A stretch of DNA of 64,000 nt from Spirodela intermedia (taxonomy: Eukaryota > Streptophyta > Magnoliopsida > Alismatales > Araceae), in contig LR746271.1 in the NCBI GenBank assembly GCA_902729315.2, positions 466,001 to 530,000 on the forward strand, written 5' to 3'. Each line of letters opens with the position of its first letter. The stretch's first letter is position 1. Positions 32,407-43,302 of the stretch are shown here, in pieces. Below the pieces are notes generated by a model. The model saw only the letters and a list, made by a program, of their open reading frames with translations. It did not search any database and was not told where the DNA came from. Both the position numbers and the translations under genes were made by a program.

Positions 32407-35400
32407 ATGGCTTCAGGTGATCTCATATTTCCGCAGAAATCCTCGTTAAGGGCCTTTTTTTTCCCTACTATCTGTTGAAACGAAATGATTCTTGCCGAGA
32501 ACGATTAATTATCGGCGTGATTGATTTCAGCACCTAGGTCGTATTTAGCGTGAATGGATGGATCAGTATTTTTTTCCTCATTAATGAGCTTACCTTGATG
32601 TTATCGGGTTTTCGACGTCTCTTCAGGGAGCATGCTCTTCTTTAGCTTATATAGCTCTTTACATTGCTTGATTCACGAATTCGATTGTTTTTCTTGTAAG
32701 CCTGTTGTGAATTTCTGGTGTATAGGTGACGGGCCTGCGAGAGTGTAATCTGCAGGCTTAGTCGCAGGATTTTTTCACAACACTCATTCCGGAACTTTTG
32801 CGGATTTCATTTGGAGATTTGATTCTGAGAGATTAATAGATCGATGTTGGCTTATTTTCTGTTTGCAGACATAGCTCTTCCAATCCCAAATGAGGCTAGC
32901 GCGAGTTCGGGTTTCAGAATGATGCAGTTCATTGGAACAAAAAGACCCTGGCTGAGTATGTCTACGAATTTTCAAAACTTTTAAAAGCATATAATTCTAT
33001 TCACTTTCAATTTATTTTTTCCTCTGGTACCCATTCACGTATCTCACAAAAAAAAAAGGGCTTTCTCAATCACATTAGCAGTGTCCTCATTTTTCCTTTT
33101 TTGAAGATAGACATCAGAAAATATTAATTAGATATCATATTGAGAGAAAAAAAAAGTGAAAATTGATGATATCTTCTATTGAAAATAATAGTGAACAAGA
33201 AGACTGGAGAAGGATATTTTTTGTTTAAATAGCATGTATTAGTGGCTATTAAAGTAAATATGTGACTGTAAAGATGACTGTTCTATAAATTGAGAATTGG
33301 TTTTGAGGTGGATGGCTCAATAATGCCTTTTGATGCAGTGACAAAGTAGAGATCACAAACACCACAGATAATTAAAAAAAAAAACAAAAGGAAGACGTTT
33401 GAGCAATACAAAGCAAATACGTATGTCGTTTGAGGTTCAGACAATCTTTTGCGAGTTCTAACTTTTAAGAGAAATCACGTCTGCCCCGAAAAGAAAATTC
33501 CTTTTCCATAAACATGGAAGGGTTTCCATAGATGACGAATTTTATCTCTTCGCATTTCTTATGGAAGAATAGGATTCTGCTATAATATCCCTTAACCTAT
33601 GGTGACAAATGCTTTAAAATGGATGATTTGAACTTGATAATCTAAAATTAAACTAAAAGTATTGCATTGAGCCCACTTGGAGACCTCCTCGTCTGTATGT
33701 TCAGCTAGCACTCGAAAGCTTTTATTCATTGTGGCTGTGCGTGATCTACCCGGTTCCACGGATTCACTCCGTAGGATCTGATATTTTTACTTATACTTCA
33801 CGTGGAGAGGTGCTCTTTGCAACTATCCAATGTGCGAGGTAGAAAACGAGTAACAAACCTCTACAAGAGAACGACTTAACAGAGTAGCTCTCCTTTAACA
33901 AGATATTTAAAAATTTTGAACCTTCACTTCTAGGTTGAAATTCCAGTTGGTAGAGAGTGCTTCTAAATTATTCTATTAGGTGGAAAAATTAGGAAACGTG
34001 ATGAAGCAGTTGTATATCTTCACAAATATGCATTTTTAAAATAAATGTAGATGAATTATGGAAAAAATGTGTCCAGTAATTTCAGTCTAATTTTATGTCA
34101 CGTTGAATGCGAGGACAGGGCTAGTTAGTTGTTGATTTCAGCTCAGAGGGTAAGTTACTTTAAACCGTAATGTGGACGTGATAGACTAGATATTTTTGTT
34201 ATTTTACACTGGTATTCGCATCTATTAATGACATCTTCTTTAGCCAGTGAAGTTATATCCTGTTAGTACACAATGAATGTAAAAGGATTCAGACTGTTAA
34301 TTATGTCGATGCATGTGCCTATTTTTCAGATCTCTATGGAAATAGAATTCGACCAATTGCTCCGTTTGGAAGCACAAGCAGCAAGGAGTTTGCCGAATCA
34401 TCACTCATGCACCGCTGTTTACCTGATGAGCTGCTTTTTGAGGTATTGGTTTTTTAATTTCCGTGTGTCGTCAATAATTTCATTAGAAAGCGCAGGGTCA
34501 TGCCTTGTTGAAGGATATTTTGTCTCTGTTATTGTCTCAGAAAGTAAAGTCAATGATTCGAAGCCCTCACTTTCACAACGCCAAAAAAGACAATGTTTCA
34601 TTTCCATTTTCAGTTTTTTAGATGTGGGTGCAATGGTCTTTGAGGATTTTTCCCTTATCTTTCAATCATGAAGCCAGTGGATTATTAGGATTGGAACATG
34701 CACGTTGCAAACTATAGTTGATATCTGTTTGTTCCCTGGCACGCAAAAAATATATATTTTATGAAGAACTGGCTGATCAGAATCAGGTATCCCATATGAT
34801 TTTGAGTGATACACACGAGCAGCTTTAGGGTTTACATATGAATATTTGTACTAGGATTCCATGCGACATCCTGACGTGCACTTCTTGGCCATGTATCACT
34901 TGTTCAATGCCGAATAAACAAACTCATAATCTGAAGTATATACTGTTTCTAATATTGTGTCAAATATTGAAAGAATTAGATGGAAATGGAGTTGCAGTAA
35001 CATAATCGGAATATATATGAATAAACATTTCTTTACGTTGTCATAAGGCTGCTAATCGACCTGTGGACGCTGTAACCCTTTAGATAGCTGTTCTCACTCT
35101 AAAGCCTTCTTTCTTCATGGACAGATTTTTTCACGGATGCCCCCTTATGCCTTAGGAAAGGCAGCATGTGTATGTCGGAAGTGGAGGTACACGATTCGTA
35201 ATCCGACACTGTGGCGTGCTGCATGCCTAAAAGCCTGGCAGGTTCTAGCTCGTTCATTGTTCTTTCTTTTGTTGTGGATGGATCTTCAACGTTCGTTTCA
35301 ACAACGGAGTACTGGTTATTTTTTTGAAGGCGTCTGGGGCATTGGAGAATTATAGAATACTTCAGTCTGTATACGATGGTTCTTGGAGAAAAATGTGGCT

Positions 35401-37048
35401 TCAGAGACCAAGAGTTCGAACAGATGGTAGCATTCTCTCTCTTGAAATCTATTGATGCCAGTCTCTCAAGAAGAAGTCGTATCTTCCATTGACTTTACTT
35501 AGATTATGCCTCTATGATCTACATGTCATCATTGGCTAGCTACCTAGAGTTCAAAAATGCAGTGAAAAACGATTAATTTCTGCGTTATTTATGTCACGAA
35601 TTTCGTTTTATCCCTCCTGGACTCTTCAATGGCGTTACTCCAATTCATCTCTAAAAATCGCAGGAGATCCATTTATTATTCTCAATTGAATATTATTCCA
35701 AGGTAGTTTACTACGTTGACTTTTTCATTGGCTTATTTTGTTTCACTGCTCCACCGTTGACCTCTCTTGACCCCATCTTTTTATATACAACACTCCCAGA
35801 TGACGGGAAGTATGCATTGACTTACATGATTAGATAATCATGTAGGTCAATGCATTTCTTAATCTTATTTCTTCATTTATTTATTTTAATCATATTCCTA
35901 GAGTAGAGCCTTCCCATAACGTCTGTTCTTTCTCCATGCCTCTAGGTCTTTATGTGAGCAGGAATACTTACATCCGGGCTGGAATAAGGGAGTGGAATGT
36001 CACAAATCCTGTTCATGTGGTATGCTACTTTCTTCGCCCAGATTTTGCGCGATGTATCTACATGTTCATCTGGGTAAATACCAAATTTATCAAAAAAAAT
36101 TATGTGATTATGATTCGATACCTCTGTTTCTTCAGGTTTGCTACTACCGTTATATCCGGTTTTTCCCCAGCGGAAAATTCCTCTATAAGGTGCTTATCCT
36201 GGACAAGGTCAACGTGGGAATCCCGCTGAGTTCCTCTTCGCATGAATCTTCTGACGTTTGACTCCGTTTGATGATCAGAATTCATCCCAAAAGGTCAAAG
36301 AGGTCGCCAAGTGTATGAGTTTCCGCGCCTCCAAGGTGGACTGCGTCTTCAGGGGCGACTTCGCCATGACCCACGACATGGTTGGTCTTCAATTCTATGG
36401 CCCTTCTGTGCTCTCCTCCATGAAGTTGACTTCTTCGGTCTTTGCAGATTGACGGCGCTCTCTTGTATCCCGGTCTCCGTCCCACTCTTCTGAGGATGAA
36501 ACTCAGGTCTCTCTCTCTCTCTCTCTCTCTACTCGGCGGGAATGATTTTGAACAAACAAACGTGGCAGGATGAGAGGGACGACGAGAGGAGCGAACAACC
36601 GGCTGGATCTGCTGACACTGGTGACGACCGGCGTGGAATACAACGAGCTGAGCCACGGCGAAGACGACATCCTCGGCGTGGTGGAGTCTTGGGAAGAGAA
36701 CGAGACTCACAACCCCGACGTGCCCGCCGTCTCGCACCGCCGGGGCATGGCCCCCTTCGTCTTTGTTCCCTTCGAAGAGGTACACCCCCCCCCCAACCCA
36801 CTCCGCCTTTTCCTTCGCTTCTTCCACCCACTCTTATCATCTGTTCACCCCCGCCCATGACTGGTTCACAGAGACAGAGACAGCTGGGTTTATATAGCAG
36901 GGGAAGAACCCTTTGTTCTTCCATCTTCGAAAAAAAAAAAGGTCGGCCATTGGGGCTTCTCTGATCCTCATCCGTGCTTCTGTCCCAGGTGGAGACGTCG
37001 GTTTTGAATCTCCCGGTGGACAAGATGGACTACTACGTCCCCGGATGA
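32407..37048 (+). CDS. FBP7: F-box protein, FBP7 / FBXO9 (Hrt3) family
   Basis: Substrate adaptor of an SCF ubiquitin ligase; Arabidopsis FBP7 (At1g21760) is linked to protein synthesis under temperature stress. Eleven exons: 32407-32416, 32869-32955, 34330-34442, 35125-35241, 35330-35426, 35946-36019, 36136-36189, 36279-36380, 36448-36506, 36569-36779, 36989-37048; all in phase, about 327 residues. The F-box lies in [20 protein letters not shown] followed by [20 protein letters not shown]. The C-terminal Hrt3/FBXO9 domain includes [44 protein letters not shown] and [15 protein letters not shown]. The first exon is only 10 bp (ATGGCTTCAG) before a 452-bp intron, so the start is the least certain part. 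Near-full length for the plant family. Confidence 0.87.
35813..35854. repeat. Near-perfect 20-bp-arm palindrome in FBP7 intron 5
   Basis: Left arm 35813-35832 and right arm 35835-35854 are reverse complements with one mismatch, separated by two bases (GA). It can form a long cruciform or RNA snapback and lies about 91 bp before the exon at 35946. Confidence 0.8.
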
Positions 37049-37426
37049 GCGGGGGGCTCTTCCTCAGACCACACCAAGAGCCCTGTACATATCATCCCCC
37101 CCTTGTATCTATCGATATAGCCCCCGTTTGCAGAACCAGTGTGCTTCTCATTCTGAAAGCTTCGAGCTCTTTTAGGGTTTCTTTTATTGTTATAGTTTGG
37201 GAGTGAAACACGATTGGTATGTATTGGGCTGCTCATTCGAGGATGATCTTTGAAGCTGGGTTCCTGTAAATCTGATCCCCCACTTACAGAAACGGAGATC
37301 TGCTCATTCGGCGACGGTCGTCCCCTTCGCCGCCTCCATGAAGCGGAGATCTGCATGGTTCGCGGATTTCCACTTTGGGAAGGAACTTACAGGCGCACGA
37401 AGGTCCCTCCCGGCCGCCGCCGCCGC
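37049..37426. other. Convergent 3' region, FBP7 / GNAT
   Basis: 378 bp holding the 3' UTRs of both genes. No other feature is seen. Confidence 0.5.
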
Positions 37427-37936
<510 letters not shown>

Positions 37937-37945
37937 CTACTTGTA

Positions 37946-38340
37946 TATGGGCTTGGGCTAGGTGATGAGGCCTAAGTGGGCCCTGAAGTCATTAATGGGC
38001 CTATAGGTCCCTCCAAATAATTCTTCCAGTCCCTTATTAGTGGGCTTGCGCTAGATAGGCAAGCCTAGGCCTCTAAAGCTACGGACGAGCCTCTATTTAT
38101 GGGCCCGGGCTCGGTGGTGAGTCCGATGTGGGCCATGAAGTTATTAATGGGCCTCTAAGTCCCCGAGTAAATATCCCAGGTCCTGATTAGTGGGCTTGGC
38201 CTGGATAGCGAGCCTTGGGCTTTTAAAGCTCTGGACGAGCCTCTGCTTATGGGCTAGGGCTAGGTGGTGAGTCCGAGGGTGGGCCCTGAAGTCAGCAATG
38301 GGCCTACCGGTCCATCACAAATCTCCCAGGCCCTTGTGTG
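37946..38340. repeat. 151-bp tandem repeat, about 2.6 copies, GGGCC-rich
   Basis: Units start at 37946, 38098 and 38248 with TATGGGCNNGGGCTNGGTG. Each contains several TGGGC/GGGCC motifs and a conserved GAAGT(C/T)A...AATGGGCCT core. The third copy is partial. It lies upstream of the GNAT start codon, so it may contribute promoter sites. Confidence 0.8.
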
Positions 38341-38705
38341 TGACCCCAATGGGGTAGAAGACGAGCGTTGACTGGGCCTATAGGAGACTATCGAGGCCCA
38401 CATCCGTCCATAAGTCGAGATTACGACGAGCAATCATCACATGGCTAGAGGGTTCATGGGCTCCTAACCGGACACGTGCCAGATGGGAAAGGCACTCTGC
38501 ACGTGATAATCCCACCTTCAGAATGAGATCACACGACCTTCCACATTTTCTCAGTCCTCGACGTGGAAGAGCGAGAAAATCTGACCCGCTTGGCTGCCAG
38601 GGAGAAGAGGACTCATAAAAACCTGGATCTGTGGAGAGTTCGCCAGATGATCAGATCACCAGGGCCACAAGCTTATAGCACGATGATTCGGATTATCCGT
38701 AGTAC

Positions 38706-38710
<5 letters not shown>

Positions 38711-38749
<39 letters not shown>
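38711..38749. repeat. GA microsatellite
   Basis: An uninterrupted (GA)n run of about 39 bp, about 40 bp downstream of the VHA-c stop codon and probably in its 3' UTR. Confidence 0.85.
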
Positions 38750-38751
<2 letters not shown>

Positions 38752-38790
38752 CGTCTGCTGACTGATCAATCGATCGATCCACAGAATGCC

Positions 38791-41784
38791 CTACTCTGCT
38801 CGAGACTGGCCGGCGCGAGAGGAGAGGATGATGCCGACGATGAGGCCGTAGAGGGCGAGAGCTTCGGCGAAGATGAGGATGAGGATCATCCCCACGAAGA
38901 GCTTCGGCTGCTGCGCGTTCGCCCTGGAAAGACATGAAAACCGACCACTCAGAGGGATGGACATTATTCCACCAGCCAATTCGGGTGGACATAATCAGAT
39001 GGGTCCGGGAAAAAAAATTAAATATATATATAATGGATATTACTTAATATATCAGTGGAATCAACCATGGATCTATCTGGTGAATCTTTCGGATAAAATG
39101 TGAGATATATCAAACAGAAAATAAAATATCAACAATACCCAATCATCTAGCCGAAAGCTGACATTTTTCATGAGGAAATGATCTGGGTACACAATATATG
39201 TGCCACATGAATCCTATCCCCAATACCCTCGTCTTGAAAGAACAGAGCCAAGCCGCATCGAATCCAGTAGAATCCATGGGTTCGAGTCTTCTCCTGTGGG
39301 TTCAGATTTAGGGTTCTTATATATTTCTTTGGACCCAAAAAGCTGGTGTTTTTAATGGACTTAGCGACTGGCATCAATTGATTCAGTTCTGTGAATAATG
39401 CGAGGTTTGTGCAGCCATTAAAGCATGTACAAGAGAACCAGGGAACGCAGTATTTTCTGAAGAGAATGAAAAACGACGAATTGAAGAAGAAAAGGAGAAA
39501 TACAGAAATAAACGTATATATAGCTAACAGCATTTGGGAAAATGTGATGGCACATACACCTTCATAGAAGAGTATAGACGATATTTTGTGAGTGTCCAGA
39601 GCCCATCCTCAAGAATCAAGTGACCATCATTTGATTAATATCAACCATATTATCTTAATGTTTCTTCTAAGTGATCTCCTGTACCAAATATTTAGTGTGC
39701 TAAAACCCTGAGCCAACCCAATAATCTTACGTGGTGACCTTTTCTCTATATATATATTTCTTTTTTTCTAAACCTGGTTTGGATAGGAACTTCCTGAAAT
39801 GAACTACACGATCGATTTAAAGGGTCCCAAAAATTCTAATGACTTCCAAACTCTGTTCAGAAACCTGATGAGAATAAGAAAGAAAGGACTGACTTTCACT
39901 GGATTTCATTCACCCCATAAAGCACCCGTCTCGTCCATTTCAATCCTCTTGTTGATCAGATAGTCGCAAATTGGAAGTCTAATTCCCCATATTTTGTCCA
40001 CTATTTACGGGGTGGCACGGGAGGTGACCAAGATTGTAGTTAGCATAAGCTTGTGTCTGTTATTGCACTATCAATACTAGTGATCAATCCCAGACTCTGT
40101 ATGTGATGTAAGATTCCCTTTGGACGACAAACAGTGATAAGAAAGCTAAACACTGTCCTGTCCTATTAGAAGTGAATATGCCACGCAATGCGCTAGAACT
40201 TGGTAAATTGTCTCATACGCTAAAACCACTATAGTTTCAAAAGATCTAAGGTAATGATGCCCAAAAGAAAATAAATTTTTTAGACATCCATTAAGTAAAA
40301 AAATGGAAATAGTGACGGGAAAACCTAATGGGGTATGACAATAAACGAAATATTCAAGGTTGCTTGAAAACAATTCATGGTCGAAGCTAAATGTTCACAA
40401 GGATTCATCCACATAGATCTATCTCAGGTAGCTGAACAAGTTAGATGTCCAGGGAAAAATTCAAAGAACTAAAAAAAAAAGGGTAGTAGTTGTTAGAGAA
40501 AGCCTCAGAAAAATCATAATCCGAAGAAGATAATCCTAACTTAGATATTTAAAAGCCTTATGGTTTACGATCTGAGATGGTCGCATATAAACATCCAAAG
40601 ACTCTTTCAGCGACATGATTCGATTTTTAGTATTCGTTATAGTAACTTTCAATGGACAAATATGCTTAAGATGCCTTTTTGCCCTTTTCAATTTCTTTCC
40701 TTCCAGATTTTTTTCTTCAAATTTACACTTTATTTTCAGAGCTTTATCTGCATCAGTAAATATGTCCTCGTAGACCCACGACTCCTAGTTAGGATCATGT
40801 AAGGATCTGGGAACCTATTATCAAAAAGGAAAGCCTCAGGCTACTGGTCTAAGAAGATTGACATCAATTCAAAAGCAAGTGGGAAAATTTACAAATAATC
40901 CGTTCATTATTCCAATGTGTATGGATAAGTTATAGATAATAAAAATCTCAGAAAAAATAGCTGAAAGCATAAACGACTTGTAATAGCTACCTGAGAAAGA
41001 CGGCTAAGATCTTCGAATAGATTGAAGCAACATTTCAGTGAAATAGTTTACGAGTGATCTTCAAAGAATTATGAAATCGGCAAAAAGACTGTAAATCCAG
41101 ATGAGCCCCCATCAAATATTAACCCAGCTACCAATTCAGAAGTCTCCGTCACAACGCCACTGCATAACTAACGATTGAAGGTTCCCCAAGGAAGGATGAT
41201 GACCATGAAAAATAAATGGAGATGTTGAGAGACAAGATCAGATTGAACCAATTTAAACGAAACAACAGATGTCGATCGATCTAGTCCGTATCGCAGGATC
41301 TGAATGGACAAGCGAGAAGATGGAGGGTCCACATAAAGAATCACCTTACTCCGGCGTCCCCGACAATCCCGATCGCCATCCCCGCAGAGAGGCCGGCCAG
41401 ACCACAAGCTAGACCAGATGAGAGGTGAGCGTACCCGTCGAACAGGTAGTACGACTTCGCCTTGGGATTTATTCCTGTGCTAATGATCACAGCGATGATC
41501 AATCCGTAGATCCCGAGGACTCCAGCCATGACGACGGGAACAATGGACTTCATCACGAGCTCTGGCCGCATCACACCCATCGACGCGACACCAACTCCGC
41601 TCTTCGCGGTACCGTACGCCGCCCCCATACCTACAGAAACGAAGTCCCCAAATCAAAACCTCCGCGGCCATCAACCTAAATCTTAGCGAGGAGGAGATGA
41701 TATCTCACAGGAAAACACCAGGGCCGCAGCGGCGCCGAGGAAGCCATAGAACGGGGCCGTCACATCGCCGCTGAAGCTCGACAT
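38791..41784 (-). CDS. VHA-c: Vacuolar H+-ATPase 16-kDa proteolipid subunit c
   Basis: Membrane rotor subunit of the V-ATPase V0 sector. Three exons: 41784-41709, 41630-41345, 38923-38791, giving 165 residues, the normal length. The start reads [20 protein letters not shown]. Four transmembrane helices follow, with typical motifs [47 protein letters not shown] and [17 protein letters not shown]. The essential proton-carrying glutamate is in [14 protein letters not shown] of helix 4. The last exon is separated by a 2.4-kb intron (38924-41344) with nothing else recognisable. The gene is head-to-head with the zinc-ribbon gene. Confidence 0.95.
38924..41344 (-). other. VHA-c second intron
   Basis: 2.4-kb AT-rich intron. 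I saw no transposon ends, coding exons or strong repeats apart from a short TA run near 39747-39758. Confidence 0.6.
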
Positions 41785-42239
41785 CTTCTCCAAGCTCTAA
41801 CCGTGGAGAGGCAAACAACCTCACCTCTACCTCTTCCGGATACCTCCCTTACCTCACCCCCAGCTCCTTCCCTGTCTCCGACGGGCGAGGAAGATGAACG
41901 GAAGGTGTGTGAAGGGAATCCGTGTAGAGAGAGAGAGAGAGGTCCGCGTTTGGTGCAGATCATAGAGCTGATTTCAAAACATCCCCTGAATCTAATCAAA
42001 TTTACGGATCATACCCTCAAGAAGTGGCCGTAGATCGTCACAGTTGCTGGCTCGGTGGTCTGGCATAATATTTTAAAACATTTTTTATTATTAAACCCCT
42101 GTGAATAGTTAATAGTAATTTTAGACCCTCTGTTGTTATCGATAATACGTAGAAAGTTCCCCCAACACTGCACAGCTGTGATATATATATATATATCCCC
42201 CCTCGTATCACGTGTTCTCCCCGACGGTGGCGAAGGAAG
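41785..42239. promoter_or_regulatory. Bidirectional promoter region, VHA-c / zinc-ribbon gene
   Basis: 455 bp between divergent start codons. On the right side an (AT)n tract at 42181-42196 could serve as a TATA box, with a CACGTG core at 42209-42214. On the left side there is a GA/CT tract near 41929-41942. Joint control is inferred. Confidence 0.5.
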
Positions 42240-42596
42240 ATGTTCTTCTTCTTCGTGGGAGGCGTCGAGCAGCAGGTGGCCCGGGTGCTGAAGGAGGGCG
42301 CCGGGAGATGCTTCGCCTGTGGATCTCAGGCTGATCTGGTGGAGGTCGAGAAGGTCCTGAAGCTGTTCTTCGTCCCCGTTTGGCGGTGGCCGGGGAAGGA
42401 TCCCGCAATGAGGTGCGAAAACTGCCGCTCAATTTTCCCCTCCTCCTTCTCCCTGCCGCCCGCCGGCGCCACCGGCGAGGAGTCCTCCGCCGCCGCAGCC
42501 TCTTCTGGCCTGTCGCCGTTGCTCAAGTGCTACTCCTGCGACCGCCCGGTGGAGCGCGGCTTCCGTTTCTGCCCCTTCTGCGGCACCGCCCTGTAG
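42240..42596 (+). CDS. Zinc-ribbon family protein (zinc-ribbon 15 type)
   Basis: Intronless gene for 118 residues starting MFFFFVGGVEQQVARVLKEG. Four CxxC pairs can be seen: CFAC (residues 24-27), CENC (59-62), CYSC and CPFC, consistent with two zinc ribbons. The C-terminal pair has the pattern CYSCDRPVERGFRFCPFCGT. Between them lie a hydrophobic stretch with LFFVPVWRWPGK and an Ala/Ser-rich linker. Plant genomes carry short proteins of this type without a known role. The upstream AT tract is only 44-59 bp before the ATG, implying a very short 5' UTR if it is the TATA box. Confidence 0.8.
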   Translation: MFFFFVGGVEQQVARVLKEGAGRCFACGSQADLVEVEKVLKLFFVPVWRWPGKDPAMRCENCRSIFPSSFSLPPAGATGEESSAAAASSGLSPLLKCYSCDRPVERGFRFCPFCGTAL

Positions 42597-43302
42597 AAAC
42601 TGTATCTCTCTCCCCCCCCCGAGAGGGGCTCGGAAGGGACTAGGGTTCGGAGAAGAAGAGTTGCGACTTACTATCTAATGTAGATACTCATACTGTAGCC
42701 CTGTCGATCAGGTGAATAATACGGAGGATTCCCCCGTTAAACATGGTTTTTATTTTCATGTGTGCAGAGCAACTAATCGCAAACTTCTTCCTCTGAATTT
42801 TTTTTTGCATAATCTTCCGCAGAAGCTTTTCTTCCTAGTCTGTGATCTAGGGTTTTCTTCACTTCCGCAGAATCAAAGAGAAATGTACACTTGCTCTTAT
42901 ATTTCCTGAGCACGGAATGCTGTGGTACAGTAATATACATGGGGCTCTCGGCCTGCTCAACAAAACCAGCACTCCCTGCTGCAATGGCGTCTGACAGAAT
43001 CTGAGCAAGCCTTGCACAGGGGTGTGGGTGTTGTGGGTTCCAGAGAAGTGGGAAGATCATGGGAAGAAAGGAGGGTGAACAATCAATCGTCTCTGGCCAC
43101 TAGAAAAATGTAATCAAAGGCATAACCTCGACCGGATATCTCCTTCTGAATCGGATCTACTCCTCCTCAAGAGCATCGGATTGACTGGTAGATCCAAACC
43201 CTTATGTTCTCCCTTGGGTTGGCTTGTAGCCTCCACCTGTTAAAGCGTCGATCTAAATGACACCATCTGGGAGAAACGATTTCATGTCTTGATCTCCGGT
43301 GC
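42597..43302. other. Convergent intergenic region, zinc-ribbon / CAO
   Basis: 706 bp containing both 3' UTRs. No further gene is seen; open frames here show no family motif. Confidence 0.5.

Noticed and set aside
37946-38340. Possible CRISPR-like array
   Set aside because: The units are 151 bp, contiguous and without unique spacers; this is an ordinary tandem repeat in a plant genome.
42773-43060. 95-codon minus-strand open frame downstream of CAO
   Set aside because: Lies in the convergent 3' UTR region and has no recognisable motif or splice support.
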